Assembly (NCBI GenBank): GCA_017541035.1
Contig: JAFXZW010000052.1
Coordinates: forward strand, 62,001 to 126,000
Direction: 5' to 3'
Source of the DNA: Eubacterium sp.
GTDB taxonomy: Bacteria > Bacillota > Clostridia > Lachnospirales > Lachnospiraceae
DNA: 64,000 nucleotides
Shown here piece by piece: positions 1 through 8,330 of the stretch (the stretch's first letter is position 1; each line of letters opens with the position of its first letter). Below the pieces are notes generated by a model. It had not been told where the DNA came from. It worked only from the letters and a program-made list of their open reading frames with translations, and ran no database searches. Position numbers and translations under genes: made by a program.

Positions 1-800
1 AGCAAAATACCGTTCAGGTAACCATAGCGGTCAGAGGACAGAATCAGCTGCCATACCATGTATGCGTTGCCGCAAATGGAGGGCGCATAGAAGATCAGAG
101 TCAGGAAGGTACGTACCTTCGGCCGGAACTCGTTGATGATCCATGCGAAAAGGAGACACAGAACATAACTGATGGGACCCGTGACCACCGCGAAGATCAG
201 TGTATTCTTCAGGGAGATCAGGAAGATATCATCATTCAGGAACAGCTTCGTGTAGTTGGACCATCCATTAAACTTCGGGAACTCCAGCATGTTGAAATAG
301 GTGAAGCTGAGGACAATGGACATCAGTACCGGCAGCACCGTGAAAAAGAAGAACAGGATAAAATAGGGAGCCATCATGATATAGCTGGCCTTATTTTTCT
401 TCAGGCGATATTTCAGGGTCCGCTGTTTCTTTGCTATGGCGTCGTTGGCCACCGCCGAAAGCGCCGCCTCATAAGTAGTCCGGGAGGGATCCGTAGCCGG
501 AACCGCAGCCGCTACTGCCACAGCCCCCTCAGATACAGGTTCTTCCTTCGGAGCGTTCTTCTCCATTACCGCGGAAAAGAGGTTCTCCACATCCTCTTCT
601 GTTTCATCGGAAAAGGCTGCCACCGTATCTTCGGATTCTTCGAATTCCTCATCGTCATATTCGACATCATAAACCTCATCCGGGAGGGTTTCCTCCAGCT
701 CTTCTACGGACTCTTCAGCCACATTTTTCGCTGCGGAAAGCGCATCGCGGATATTTCTGGCCGGTTTTCCTTCACCGGGGTGATTTTCCTGCTTAGACAC
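1..800 (-). CDS. Sugar ABC transporter permease, MalF/UgpA type (3' end outside window)
   Basis: Inner-membrane permease of a carbohydrate ABC importer. The visible part starts at a GTG (798-800) preceded by AAAGGAGG, and its RBS overlaps the last codons of the solute-binding gene, so the two are translationally coupled. The first transmembrane segment (ASYIMMAPYFILFFFF) begins only after about 135 residues. What precedes it is a strongly acidic, Glu/Asp-rich cytoplasmic extension ending in a basic stretch (KKQRTLKYRLKKNK). MalF-type permeases normally have a much shorter N-terminus. The later part (LIFAVVTGPISYVLCFLFAWIINEF) is typical of the family, but the EAA loop lies beyond the window. 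Position beside the solute-binding protein and the mannanases suggests uptake of manno-oligosaccharides; this substrate is inferred from context. Confidence 0.9.
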   Translation of the reverse strand, partial: MSKQENHPGEGKPARNIRDALSAAKNVAEESVEELEETLPDEVYDVEYDDEEFEESEDTVAAFSDETEEDVENLFSAVMEKNAPKEEPVSEGAVAVAAAVPATDPSRTTYEAALSAVANDAIAKKQRTLKYRLKKNKASYIMMAPYFILFFFFTVLPVLMSIVLSFTYFNMLEFPKFNGWSNYTKLFLNDDIFLISLKNTLIFAVVTGPISYVLCLLFAWIINEFRPKVRTFLTLIFYAPSICGNAYMVWQLILSSDRYGYLNGIL

Positions 801-819
801 TTTTTCTTCCCTCCTTTCC

Positions 820-3780
820 CTAATGTTCATCTTCCACCGGCAAACCGAACTCGATTCGTTTGTACCGGATCTCTTCGTTGATATACAGGACCTTATCCAT
901 CAGCTCCTCACGGGGTGAAGCCGTATCCGTCTCTGTGGTCACCGTGTAGAAGGCGTTGTTGACGTTACGCCAGGAGTAATAACCTCCGGGAACCTGGGGA
1001 ATACCCTTGACCCATTCGAAGGCTGCCGCCAGATTGTGGTAGGTATCCACAGGCCAAGGGAGCATTTCAAAGGCTTCCTTATTGGCTGTCGCCACACGGG
1101 CTGCGGAACCCATAAGACTCTCCATCTCCCGGTCGTACAGTGCCTGCACATCTGCAGAAGTCCACCATTTCAGGAACTTCCAGCAGGCATCCGGATGCTC
1201 CGTATCTGCCATGATCATAGATGCAAGTCCCGTACAGCCCACACTGTGATCCACGGTACCATCCTCCTTCCGGGTTCCGGGTACCATAGCGAAATCCCAC
1301 AGACCCGCGATATCCGGTGCGGATACCTCCAGGTTGTTGTAAACCGTGTAGTCTGCGATGATAATGGGACACTCACCTGTACGGAAACGTTCCTCCACGG
1401 TGGTCGTCTTATCCAGACCGTAGTCGGTGTAGAATTCACAGTACTGCTTAAAAGTATTGACTGCGATATCGGAATCAAGCGCTGAGGAGATGCCTCCCTC
1501 GTTGTAGTACTTTCCGCCGTTCTGATACAGCAGCATAGCGTAGATCTGCTCGCTGGGGAGCATACCGAATTCCATCTGGTTCTTGGCCAGGACGGACATG
1601 ATGACCTTCACATCTTCCCAGGTCTCCGGAATCTCAAGTCCCAGCTGCTCCAGGATATCCTTGCGGTAGAACATAACCGGGAAGGTCTGGGTCTCCGGCA
1701 AAGCGTAGAGCTTCCCGTCAAAGGAGAAGGCTGTCAGAGCGCTTTCATAGAAACGGCTCTTCACCTCGGCCGCATCGCTGAACTGGTTCAGATCCAGCAC
1801 CGCATTTCGGAGACCGTAGTTGACAGGTGTATCATTACCGGTATTCAGAACCGCGCCGGCGATACCGTTGGTATTGGCCACCTGGATCGCCACATCCGGT
1901 CCTTCCCCTGCCAGCTCGGCCCGGAGCAGGGTGTTCATATCAACCAGCTGTACATTGACATTCACTCCGTAAGTGTTGGTGAAGGATTCATCGATCAGCG
2001 CCCGGATGACATTTGCCTGGTCACGGCCGGTGCCGACCCAGAGGGTTATGGACTCATTTTCCTTTCCTTCTTCTCCGGCGGAGCCCAGAGAATTGTAGTC
2101 GATCACGAAGGAATAGAAGAGGCGGGACATTTCATTTCCCAGATTGCTGAAGAAATTATTTCCGTCCACCTTCACTTCCCCGGCATTCGAGGAGATAAAA
2201 ATCCGATCGATCTGCAGAGGCTGGCTGATAACCTGGGTGATCCAGGTACCGCAGGCCCGGACATTGACCTTGTAGGTACCGATGACGCGGACGAAATGCT
2301 CCACATCCTCGATCAGGTAATCCAGCTGATCCCGCATGGTGATCAGCACGGTCTCCTTGTCAGAAGTCCGTCCTACTGCTGTCCGCAGGGAATAGATGGC
2401 GTCGTTCAGCTCATCTCTTACCTCAGTCATCTCCGACACGATGTTCGGGAGAGAGGCTTCAATCTGATAGTCGCGGTAGGTATCCGGCGATACGCCGATG
2501 ATACGGATCACCTTCCGGTAAATGGCATTCAGCTTGCTGACAGAGTCCTGTACCTTTGCAATGACCTCAGAGAAGTCACCCAGCACCACTTCCATCCGAA
2601 GGGTGTGCGTTCCCTTAGTCAGATAGAACTGATAAGGGTTCTTATCCTTATCGGAAAGAGTTTCCAGACGCCAGCTGGATTCATAGTAGAAACCGTAGTT
2701 GTCCATTTCCGAGAAGGGAACCTCTCCGTCAATGGTGATCCGGCGGGAGACGTAAATGCCCCGCATGAAATTCTGTTTGTCAAAAAGGGAGATTTCGTAA
2801 TATCCGTCCTCAGGGATGTCCATCTTCCATTCGATCCACTGTCCTGCCTTGTCCCAGCTGGTGCCGCCGATGGTATTATTCAGAAGATATTTGGAGCTGT
2901 GCTCGCTGACTGCAGCAGAAGACTGATCCTGCTTCGGATAAAGGGTCTGGGAAGAGGTCTTTACCGCATCCTCGCCCTCGATGGTAAGCTGTACGCCGCC
3001 GGTGGCCTTTGCTCCGGCCGCATCCCATTCGGCTTTTTTGTCCGCATAGGACTTTTCCGAAGCCTTATTGGAGAAGGTAAGACTTCCCAGCATCATGGGC
3101 TCGCGGCGGGACTGTATGGTAAGAGTATGCTCCCCTGCCGTAAGATAGAAGGAAAGCGGGTCTGTAATGTACCCGTTATTGTCATACAGATAAGAGTGAA
3201 CCCACTCCGGGATCTCGATGGAGGTGGGCTTCATATCATTGCCCTGATTATCCTTATTCCAGAATACATGGCTTTCACCCGCTTCAAAAGCACGCTTTGC
3301 CAAATCTGTTGTCCAGATACGTGAGAACTGAACGATTCCCAGCTCCGTATAGGGCTGCTCTCCGTCCAGGAAGAAAGCGCGCTGGATCTCGGAGTTCTTG
3401 CCCTCTACCGGATAATAATCCAGAGAGAGTTCATAAAGTCCCTCCTTCTCCACATTGAAGGTATAGGTAACCATAGCGGTCTCACTTGTAAGAATGCTGT
3501 CACCCTCATATCCTTCAAATCCGTTTTTTACTTCAGGCGTTGCAGGGTTACCTTCCTCCGTGTAAGCTGTGAAGTCCTTTGCATTGATCCTGATCTCCGC
3601 ATCCGGGCGGCCGTTCCCCGGCAGTTCGGTCAGATAACGTCCGTAATCCGTGCTGTACTTGATATCCGCATTCCCGGGCACCACCGTGTCCTTGGCAAAT
3701 ACGGAGCGCAACACAAAGAAAAGGACGACGGCCAGCAGTACCGCACCCGCTATGATCCTGTTTCGAACCTTCTGTGTCAT
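820..3780 (-). CDS. Giant membrane-anchored sugar-binding protein with two carbohydrate-binding-like modules
   Basis: 986 residues, more than twice the usual ABC solute-binding length. Residues 9-29 are a single hydrophobic anchor with no lipobox Cys. Residues about 60-235 and 265-400 are two beta-sandwich-like regions of the galactose-binding/CBM kind (EKEGLYELSLDYYP; IPEDGYYEISLFD; TAGEHTL and TKGTHTL strands). A helical stretch follows at 405-500. Residues about 575-960 are an extracellular solute-binding domain of the sugar-binding type (WVGTGRDQANVIRALIDESF; YALPETQTFPVMFYRKDIL; CWKFLKWWTS). It probably captures oligosaccharides at the cell surface for the permease just downstream. The upstream neighbour encodes a DUF624 protein. 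Substrate (manno-oligosaccharide) is inferred from the adjacent mannanases. Confidence 0.85.
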   Translation of the reverse strand: MTQKVRNRIIAGAVLLAVVLFFVLRSVFAKDTVVPGNADIKYSTDYGRYLTELPGNGRPDAEIRINAKDFTAYTEEGNPATPEVKNGFEGYEGDSILTSETAMVTYTFNVEKEGLYELSLDYYPVEGKNSEIQRAFFLDGEQPYTELGIVQFSRIWTTDLAKRAFEAGESHVFWNKDNQGNDMKPTSIEIPEWVHSYLYDNNGYITDPLSFYLTAGEHTLTIQSRREPMMLGSLTFSNKASEKSYADKKAEWDAAGAKATGGVQLTIEGEDAVKTSSQTLYPKQDQSSAAVSEHSSKYLLNNTIGGTSWDKAGQWIEWKMDIPEDGYYEISLFDKQNFMRGIYVSRRITIDGEVPFSEMDNYGFYYESSWRLETLSDKDKNPYQFYLTKGTHTLRMEVVLGDFSEVIAKVQDSVSKLNAIYRKVIRIIGVSPDTYRDYQIEASLPNIVSEMTEVRDELNDAIYSLRTAVGRTSDKETVLITMRDQLDYLIEDVEHFVRVIGTYKVNVRACGTWITQVISQPLQIDRIFISSNAGEVKVDGNNFFSNLGNEMSRLFYSFVIDYNSLGSAGEEGKENESITLWVGTGRDQANVIRALIDESFTNTYGVNVNVQLVDMNTLLRAELAGEGPDVAIQVANTNGIAGAVLNTGNDTPVNYGLRNAVLDLNQFSDAAEVKSRFYESALTAFSFDGKLYALPETQTFPVMFYRKDILEQLGLEIPETWEDVKVIMSVLAKNQMEFGMLPSEQIYAMLLYQNGGKYYNEGGISSALDSDIAVNTFKQYCEFYTDYGLDKTTTVEERFRTGECPIIIADYTVYNNLEVSAPDIAGLWDFAMVPGTRKEDGTVDHSVGCTGLASMIMADTEHPDACWKFLKWWTSADVQALYDREMESLMGSAARVATANKEAFEMLPWPVDTYHNLAAAFEWVKGIPQVPGGYYSWRNVNNAFYTVTTETDTASPREELMDKVLYINEEIRYKRIEFGLPVEDEH

Positions 3781-3813
3781 TTTTTTCTCTCCCCGGTTAT
3801 TATTCCTCTAATA

Positions 3814-4605
3814 TCACTCGTACATCCACATTTCTTCCTGTTCTTCCGTCGGCTCGGGCATATACTGCCGGAGGACTCTCTCCATCAGCAGGCTGGACAG
3901 AAGCATCCAGAAAGCCGGAAGGAAGAGCAGCGTCAGGATCGGAAGGATAAAGATCACCAGATACACCAGTCCGCCGATGGCGGCCAAATGCAGCAGGGTG
4001 ACGATAAAATGCTCACCGCTGATAATGAAGGCCATGGTAAAGGCCTGCCCCACCGACACCCGGAAGCGGGAAATGATGGGGAACAGATAGGTGGTAAGGG
4101 ATAACGTCAGGATCACAAGGATCACCAACAGCTTTGCGGAAAGTGGTTTCAGTGACTGCTCGATATGAACCCATTTCCAGTTGATGAAGACGAGACCCGC
4201 TGTCCAGACAAGGAGGATGAACGTTGCAATACATCCCTTCTTCAGATGCTGACGGAAGGCCTTCCAGTACTCCCGCAGCGGATATCCCCTTTCACGCCGC
4301 ACGCTCTTTACTACCGCATGATAAAGAGCCGTTGTCGAAGTCCCGATGGTTAAAATGGGCAGGCTGGTCAGGATCCACATAATTCCCAGAAGGATCAGCT
4401 CCCCGCATTTCGTAAGGAAAGTGACCACCGGTCCGTCCACATCCAGCAGGATATGCCTTAGGGACATACGCTCTTTGGGTTCCAGATAATCCTGTCCCTC
4501 CAGCTCCCTCAGCTTCTCTGCCTGCTCCAGTTTCTTCCGGTCAGGCTCTTTGTTCTTCTTTCCCGTTGCTTTGATCCTTTCATTTTCCATCACAAGTTCT
4601 TTCAT
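3814..4605 (-). CDS. DUF624 (YesL-like) membrane protein
   Basis: 263 residues. A basic cytoplasmic N-terminus (about 60 residues) is followed by roughly five or six hydrophobic segments (LILLGIMWILTSLPILTIG, GCIATFILLVWTAGLVFI, LLVILVILTLSLTTYLFPII, FIVTLLHLAAIGGLVYLVIFIL). The motif 'LTSLPILTIGTSTTALYHAVVK' region (split here: LTSLPILTIG, TTALYHAVVK) is characteristic of DUF624 proteins, which sit in sugar ABC transporter loci of Firmicutes and have no proven biochemical role. Its RBS (AAAGAGGTG, 7 bases before the ATG) is clear. It lies between the solute-binding gene and the GH26 gene, same strand, 32- and 33-base gaps, so it is probably in one transcript with them. Confidence 0.88.
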   Translation of the reverse strand: MKELVMENERIKATGKKNKEPDRKKLEQAEKLRELEGQDYLEPKERMSLRHILLDVDGPVVTFLTKCGELILLGIMWILTSLPILTIGTSTTALYHAVVKSVRRERGYPLREYWKAFRQHLKKGCIATFILLVWTAGLVFINWKWVHIEQSLKPLSAKLLVILVILTLSLTTYLFPIISRFRVSVGQAFTMAFIISGEHFIVTLLHLAAIGGLVYLVIFILPILTLLFLPAFWMLLSSLLMERVLRQYMPEPTEEQEEMWMYE

Positions 4606-4636
4606 GGCCGGACACCTCTTTACGTTCCTGCGGGCC

Positions 4637-6211
4637 TTATTCCATCGGATAAGTCAAAAGATCCGGCAGCTCATCCCGTGTGATCACCAGCTCATGGTTG
4701 TAAACCTTTTTCAACATTTCCTTATCCGTATATTTTTCGGAGTACACGTTCAGTGTATCCGATTCCGTTACGAATTCCCCGCTCCAGGTTCCGAAATAAC
4801 TCCACATGGCCCCGTCGCGTTGCGCAAGATCCGGGTCAAAAAGGCACCCATTTTCGGACATGGCGGTAATCCGTGTCTCGAAAGGCGTTTTCGCTGTTTC
4901 AATATATTTCGGGTACTGTGATGTGTAGACATGTTCGCCCGGATAGACATCGGTTCCGACGATATCCACCACATCCTCCCCCGGGTACCAGTCCGCATTC
5001 TGGCCGTTCCAGACCCAGATCAGGTTGTGAAGCTCGTATTCCGTGGTGAACTTCTCGTACATAAGGCGATACAGCTTCTTATAGGATTCCGCATCACAGT
5101 TGCCCCACCAGAACCATCCGCCGCTGGCCTCATGCAGGGGGCGCCACAAAACGGGTACATCCTTATCCCTGAGCTTCACCAGCTCCTTTGCGATGGCATC
5201 CATATCCGCCACAAGGAGGTCGTATCCCTTCTGGTCCTGCCCGTTCATGATCTTATCCAGATTGATATTCGTATGCTCTTTGTAAAATGCACTGTACCAG
5301 GTCCCGGTAATGTACTCCTTCGGCGCTGTCCAGTGCCAGCACATCGTAACGATGCTCGGAGTGTCATTCTCCCAGGCTTCGATGGCGTAATCAATGCTCT
5401 TTCCCTGGGCACCGTTTGCCACCCGGGAGGGAGAATACTCGATCATATCCAGTCCCACCATCGCCGGAAACTTGTCCGTTGCCCTCCAGATCACAGCCAT
5501 CTCGTGACCGAAGGCTCCCTTGTCGCAATACTGTCCGGAAATGATCTTCTTTCCGTAGTTATCCTTCAGGTACTTGTAAAGTCTTTTTGCATTATCCGAT
5601 GCCTTCGCATCCGTAAGTCCTGCCTTCACCTCGTAAAGAGATGTATCGAAGGGTGCCCCTGTCATCACATCCAAACGGTCGATCAAATGAAAACCCCAGT
5701 ATTTCTCAACCTTTGCTTCATGCTGCCCTGCCGTAAGATAAACATGAGGAATGGTCATTTTCTCAAAGCTTTTTTTGTCTCCGGAAATGGTCCCTATGGA
5801 TTCCCCATCCACATAGACATAATTTTCCTTATAGCCGCCGCCTGTTGCCGCTATAAAATCAAGATCATAGAAGCCATCCTCCGCAACGGAGAACGGAATG
5901 CTCACGCCATCTCCGTCCTTTGCGAGACCATCCACATATCCGCTCCCGGAGAACCCTTTCAGCTGAGAGTCTTTCTTTGCTCCACCCAGAAGCTTTCCGT
6001 CCTCCGCCTCTACGGATGTCACCAATGTGCTCTCAAAAGCCGCGGGCTTTTCTGTCTCCGTCTCGCTTCCCGCACCGGCAGTGGTGCTGCCTTCCTTTCC
6101 GCAGCCACTAAGAAGTAGTCCAAAAAGCAGGGCGGCGATCCCTGCTTTTCGGCGAATGCCTCTTTCGGCTCTTCCGCACTTATTCCGGTCTGTATCTTTG
6201 TTCCGTCCCAT
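4637..6211 (-). CDS. GH26 beta-mannanase lipoprotein with N-terminal CBM35-like module
   Basis: Endo-beta-1,4-mannanase that would cut mannan backbones outside the cell. 524 residues: a lipoprotein signal peptide ending in LLSGC (Cys37), a Thr/Glu-rich linker, a CBM35-like beta-sandwich at about 62-188 (VEAEDGKLL, GSGYVDGL, GFYDLDFIAATGG, YVYVDGE), then a GH26 barrel from about 195. The acid/base is Glu361 in WRPLHEASGGWFWWG and the likely nucleophile is Glu453 in MSENG. The start is the ATG with GAGG about 10 bases upstream. It is the first gene downstream of a candidate promoter at 6374-6402 and precedes the DUF624/ABC genes, so cleavage and uptake look co-transcribed. Confidence 0.92.
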   Translation of the reverse strand: MGRNKDTDRNKCGRAERGIRRKAGIAALLFGLLLSGCGKEGSTTAGAGSETETEKPAAFESTLVTSVEAEDGKLLGGAKKDSQLKGFSGSGYVDGLAKDGDGVSIPFSVAEDGFYDLDFIAATGGGYKENYVYVDGESIGTISGDKKSFEKMTIPHVYLTAGQHEAKVEKYWGFHLIDRLDVMTGAPFDTSLYEVKAGLTDAKASDNAKRLYKYLKDNYGKKIISGQYCDKGAFGHEMAVIWRATDKFPAMVGLDMIEYSPSRVANGAQGKSIDYAIEAWENDTPSIVTMCWHWTAPKEYITGTWYSAFYKEHTNINLDKIMNGQDQKGYDLLVADMDAIAKELVKLRDKDVPVLWRPLHEASGGWFWWGNCDAESYKKLYRLMYEKFTTEYELHNLIWVWNGQNADWYPGEDVVDIVGTDVYPGEHVYTSQYPKYIETAKTPFETRITAMSENGCLFDPDLAQRDGAMWSYFGTWSGEFVTESDTLNVYSEKYTDKEMLKKVYNHELVITRDELPDLLTYPME

Positions 6212-6368
6212 CTCGTTCCGTCCTCATGAGATCAATTTCGGTGAAATTGTTTTTTTCAAGGGAAACTGCCGGTTTCGTTAAAGATCTTATCCCATTCTTT
6301 TAACTACCGGCAGTTTTCCAGGTTTTGGAGGGTTTGTATATAATTGCCGTTGCCAAACAATTATTATA

Positions 6369-6402
6369 GGTAAAATATACCATACTATTTAGGCAGGTAC
6401 AA
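6369..6402 (-). promoter_or_regulatory. Candidate promoter and overlapping operator of the GH26/ABC operon
   Basis: On the minus strand, TTGTAC (6397-6402), a 17-base spacer and TATATT (6374-6379) lie about 160 bases before the GH26 start. A 13-base dyad GGTATATTTTACC (6369-6381) covers the -10, a good place for a repressor. A similar 13-mer, GGTAAATAATTAC on the plus strand, lies just downstream of the GH113 promoter (10777-10789), so both could be targets of one regulator. The dyads lack the central CG usual for LacI-family operators, so the local LacI protein is only one candidate. Confidence 0.5.
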
Positions 6403-6489
6403 GCTCTTTTTGCTAAAAAAGGATAAATTTTAATATTTTTTTACCTAAAAATTCAGTTTTCTATTACTTTGACTATTCTTAGTCACCAC

Positions 6490-7179
6490 TCATTGCCATT
6501 CTGCTTCCCTGAAACAGCCTCCCAAACGAAGGATTTCTTCGATCATGATCCGGTAATATCCGGGTACCAGACGCTCCGTGTCATCGTGAGAGTGAAGCAG
6601 TACGATCTGTTCTCCCTCACCGGAGATACCGGAGCCCATCCACGCATCCCCTTCCCGCAGGCGTTTCAGTACATCATCCATGGTCATGGTCCCCGCCGGG
6701 ATGTTGTATTCCTGGCAGTCAAAGGAGCATGCCGTATCAATATCTTCTCCGTGTCCGTCCCGGAAATACCCCGGTGCCGAAACCCTGCTGTCGGAAAGCT
6801 TGCGAAAACCTGCATTCTTCAGGTACTCCTGATATCTTTCCTTATTCTCTCCGCCTTTATCGATATAGGGGAAACGGAAAAGCTTCGCCTTACGCTCCAC
6901 TCCCGCTTCTTCATACACCCTCTCCAGCAGCTCCTCCGTCCTCTCGATCTCCCGGACCCCTTCTTCAAAGGGAAGCTTTGAGAAGGAAGGATGACTGTAG
7001 GAATGATTTCCGATGAGGAAGCCTTTCCGGAGAACGTATACAGCCTCTTCCGGCTGTTTTTCCAGATTCTCTCCCACTGCAAAGAATATCGCCGGTATCT
7101 TCTTTTCGGATAAATAATCCGCCATCCGACGGGTCACCTGCTGGGGAATGTCATCGATGGTAAGTATAAGATCACTCAT
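6490..7179 (-). CDS. NodB-fold polysaccharide deacetylase
   Basis: 229 residues with the metal-dependent deacetylase pattern: TIDD at residues 7-10 (metal/base aspartates), NHSYSHP near residue 60 (metal histidines), and LFRFPYIDKGG. No signal peptide is visible, so it appears cytoplasmic. Mannans are often acetylated and its place in the mannan locus suggests deacetylation of imported oligosaccharides, but other NodB substrates are possible. It starts 10 bases after the LacI regulator gene, so the two are co-transcribed. Confidence 0.8.
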   Translation of the reverse strand: MSDLILTIDDIPQQVTRRMADYLSEKKIPAIFFAVGENLEKQPEEAVYVLRKGFLIGNHSYSHPSFSKLPFEEGVREIERTEELLERVYEEAGVERKAKLFRFPYIDKGGENKERYQEYLKNAGFRKLSDSRVSAPGYFRDGHGEDIDTACSFDCQEYNIPAGTMTMDDVLKRLREGDAWMGSGISGEGEQIVLLHSHDDTERLVPGYYRIMIEEILRLGGCFREAEWQ

Positions 7180-7189
7180 GCCGCACCCT

Positions 7190-8191
7190 TCACTTCCTGT
7201 GCTTACCCGTACTGCGTTCTACCAGCCACCCGTAGGAGATCACCGTTCCGTAACGGTACTCGGAATTCTCACAATGCTGTTCCAATATGTTCATACACTG
7301 GCTGATCATTTCTTCGATGTTTACATGGTAGGTAGTAAGGTCGACTCCGTCGATCCGGTTATCCGTGTAATCATCATAGCCCACCACTGCAATATCCTCG
7401 GGTATGCGGAAGCCCTCATCCAGAAGCTTGCGGATCAGACGGAAGGCCGTATGATCACAGGTGCAGACAAAGGCATCCGGCAATTTGGCAGGAAGAGCCA
7501 GGTCGATGTCTCTGCCGTGCTCATCCCGGTCACTTATCACATTATTTTCATCAAATGTCAGCTGATTTGCGATCAAATATTTACGATAGCCGATAAAACG
7601 ATCCAGGTTACTGCGGGTACTGAAGTAATTCCCCACAAAGCCCACAGACTTGCAGCCGGACTGGATCAGATGACGGGTCAGAAGATATCCTCCGTTTACG
7701 TTATCACTGATCACGGCATCCATATCAAAATCCTCATTTTCAAAGTCGAAAAGGATACAGCCGATCCCCGTCCGCACCACGGCCCGAAGGTAGGCATTGC
7801 TGATCTCTCCGATCACAATGATCTGATCAATGGATTTTAAGGACAGAAGCTTCGGAAGCTCACCCTTCTCTTCGTCTTCTACCCGGACCGCCTCCAGGAT
7901 CGCCACAAAATTCCGCCGGGTCAGCTCCAGAAGGATACGCTGATATACCTTCTGGTAGAAGGAATTCTCTCCGATAAAACGTTCGGAGATCACAATGGCC
8001 ACATTCTTGCTGCCGCTCCGCTCCGGATTCTTCTTAAAGACATAGCCCAGCTCATGAGCGCGTTCCACGATTTCCTGCCGCAGCTGCTCGCCCACGCCAT
8101 CCTTTCCGGCCAGTGCCTTCGAAACAGTTACGATGCTGACATCGAATTCCTTTGCAATGTCCTTCATGGTAATCTTCTTTTCCGTTGCCAC
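7190..8191 (-). CDS. LacI-family transcriptional regulator
   Basis: 333 residues starting at GTG, with CGGAGGAAGG nine bases upstream. An N-terminal LacI helix-turn-helix is visible at residues 9-50 (MKDIAKEFDVSIVTVSKALAG), followed by a periplasmic-binding-protein-like effector domain (DQIIVIGEIS, LTRHLIQSGCKSVGFVGN, PDAFVCTCDHTAFRLIRKL, AVVGYDDYTDN). It probably senses an intracellular sugar and controls the surrounding mannan genes; the effector is unknown. It is co-transcribed with the downstream deacetylase. Confidence 0.92.
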   Translation of the reverse strand: MATEKKITMKDIAKEFDVSIVTVSKALAGKDGVGEQLRQEIVERAHELGYVFKKNPERSGSKNVAIVISERFIGENSFYQKVYQRILLELTRRNFVAILEAVRVEDEEKGELPKLLSLKSIDQIIVIGEISNAYLRAVVRTGIGCILFDFENEDFDMDAVISDNVNGGYLLTRHLIQSGCKSVGFVGNYFSTRSNLDRFIGYRKYLIANQLTFDENNVISDRDEHGRDIDLALPAKLPDAFVCTCDHTAFRLIRKLLDEGFRIPEDIAVVGYDDYTDNRIDGVDLTTYHVNIEEMISQCMNILEQHCENSEYRYGTVISYGWLVERSTGKHRK

Positions 8192-8236
8192 AGTTTCCTT
8201 CCTCCGTTCAACCCTTTTTTATTCTGTAATTCTGTT

Positions 8237-8280
8237 GATGCTGGGGCCAAAAGGTATTTTGCCCCCAGCTGATGATTCGC
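8237..8280. repeat. Interspersed palindromic repeat, copy 1
   Basis: Near-perfect hairpin GCTGGGGCCAAAA / TTTTGCCCCCAGC followed by TGATGATTCG. Related copies occur at 14961, 22788 and 24443. It is followed directly by a second hairpin (CGCAGCACGCACAC ... GTGTGC ... GTGCTGCG). It lies between the GH5 gene and the LacI gene, where it could also act as a transcription stop. Confidence 0.8.
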
Positions 8281-8330
8281 AGCACGCACACCACGTGTGC
8301 AATGTGCTGCGAGAACACTCACGGCTCCCG

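Noticed and set aside
1036..3324. Plus-strand open frames across the solute-binding gene
   Set aside because: They are antisense to a clear protein, have no RBS or recognisable domain, and reflect the codon bias of the real gene.
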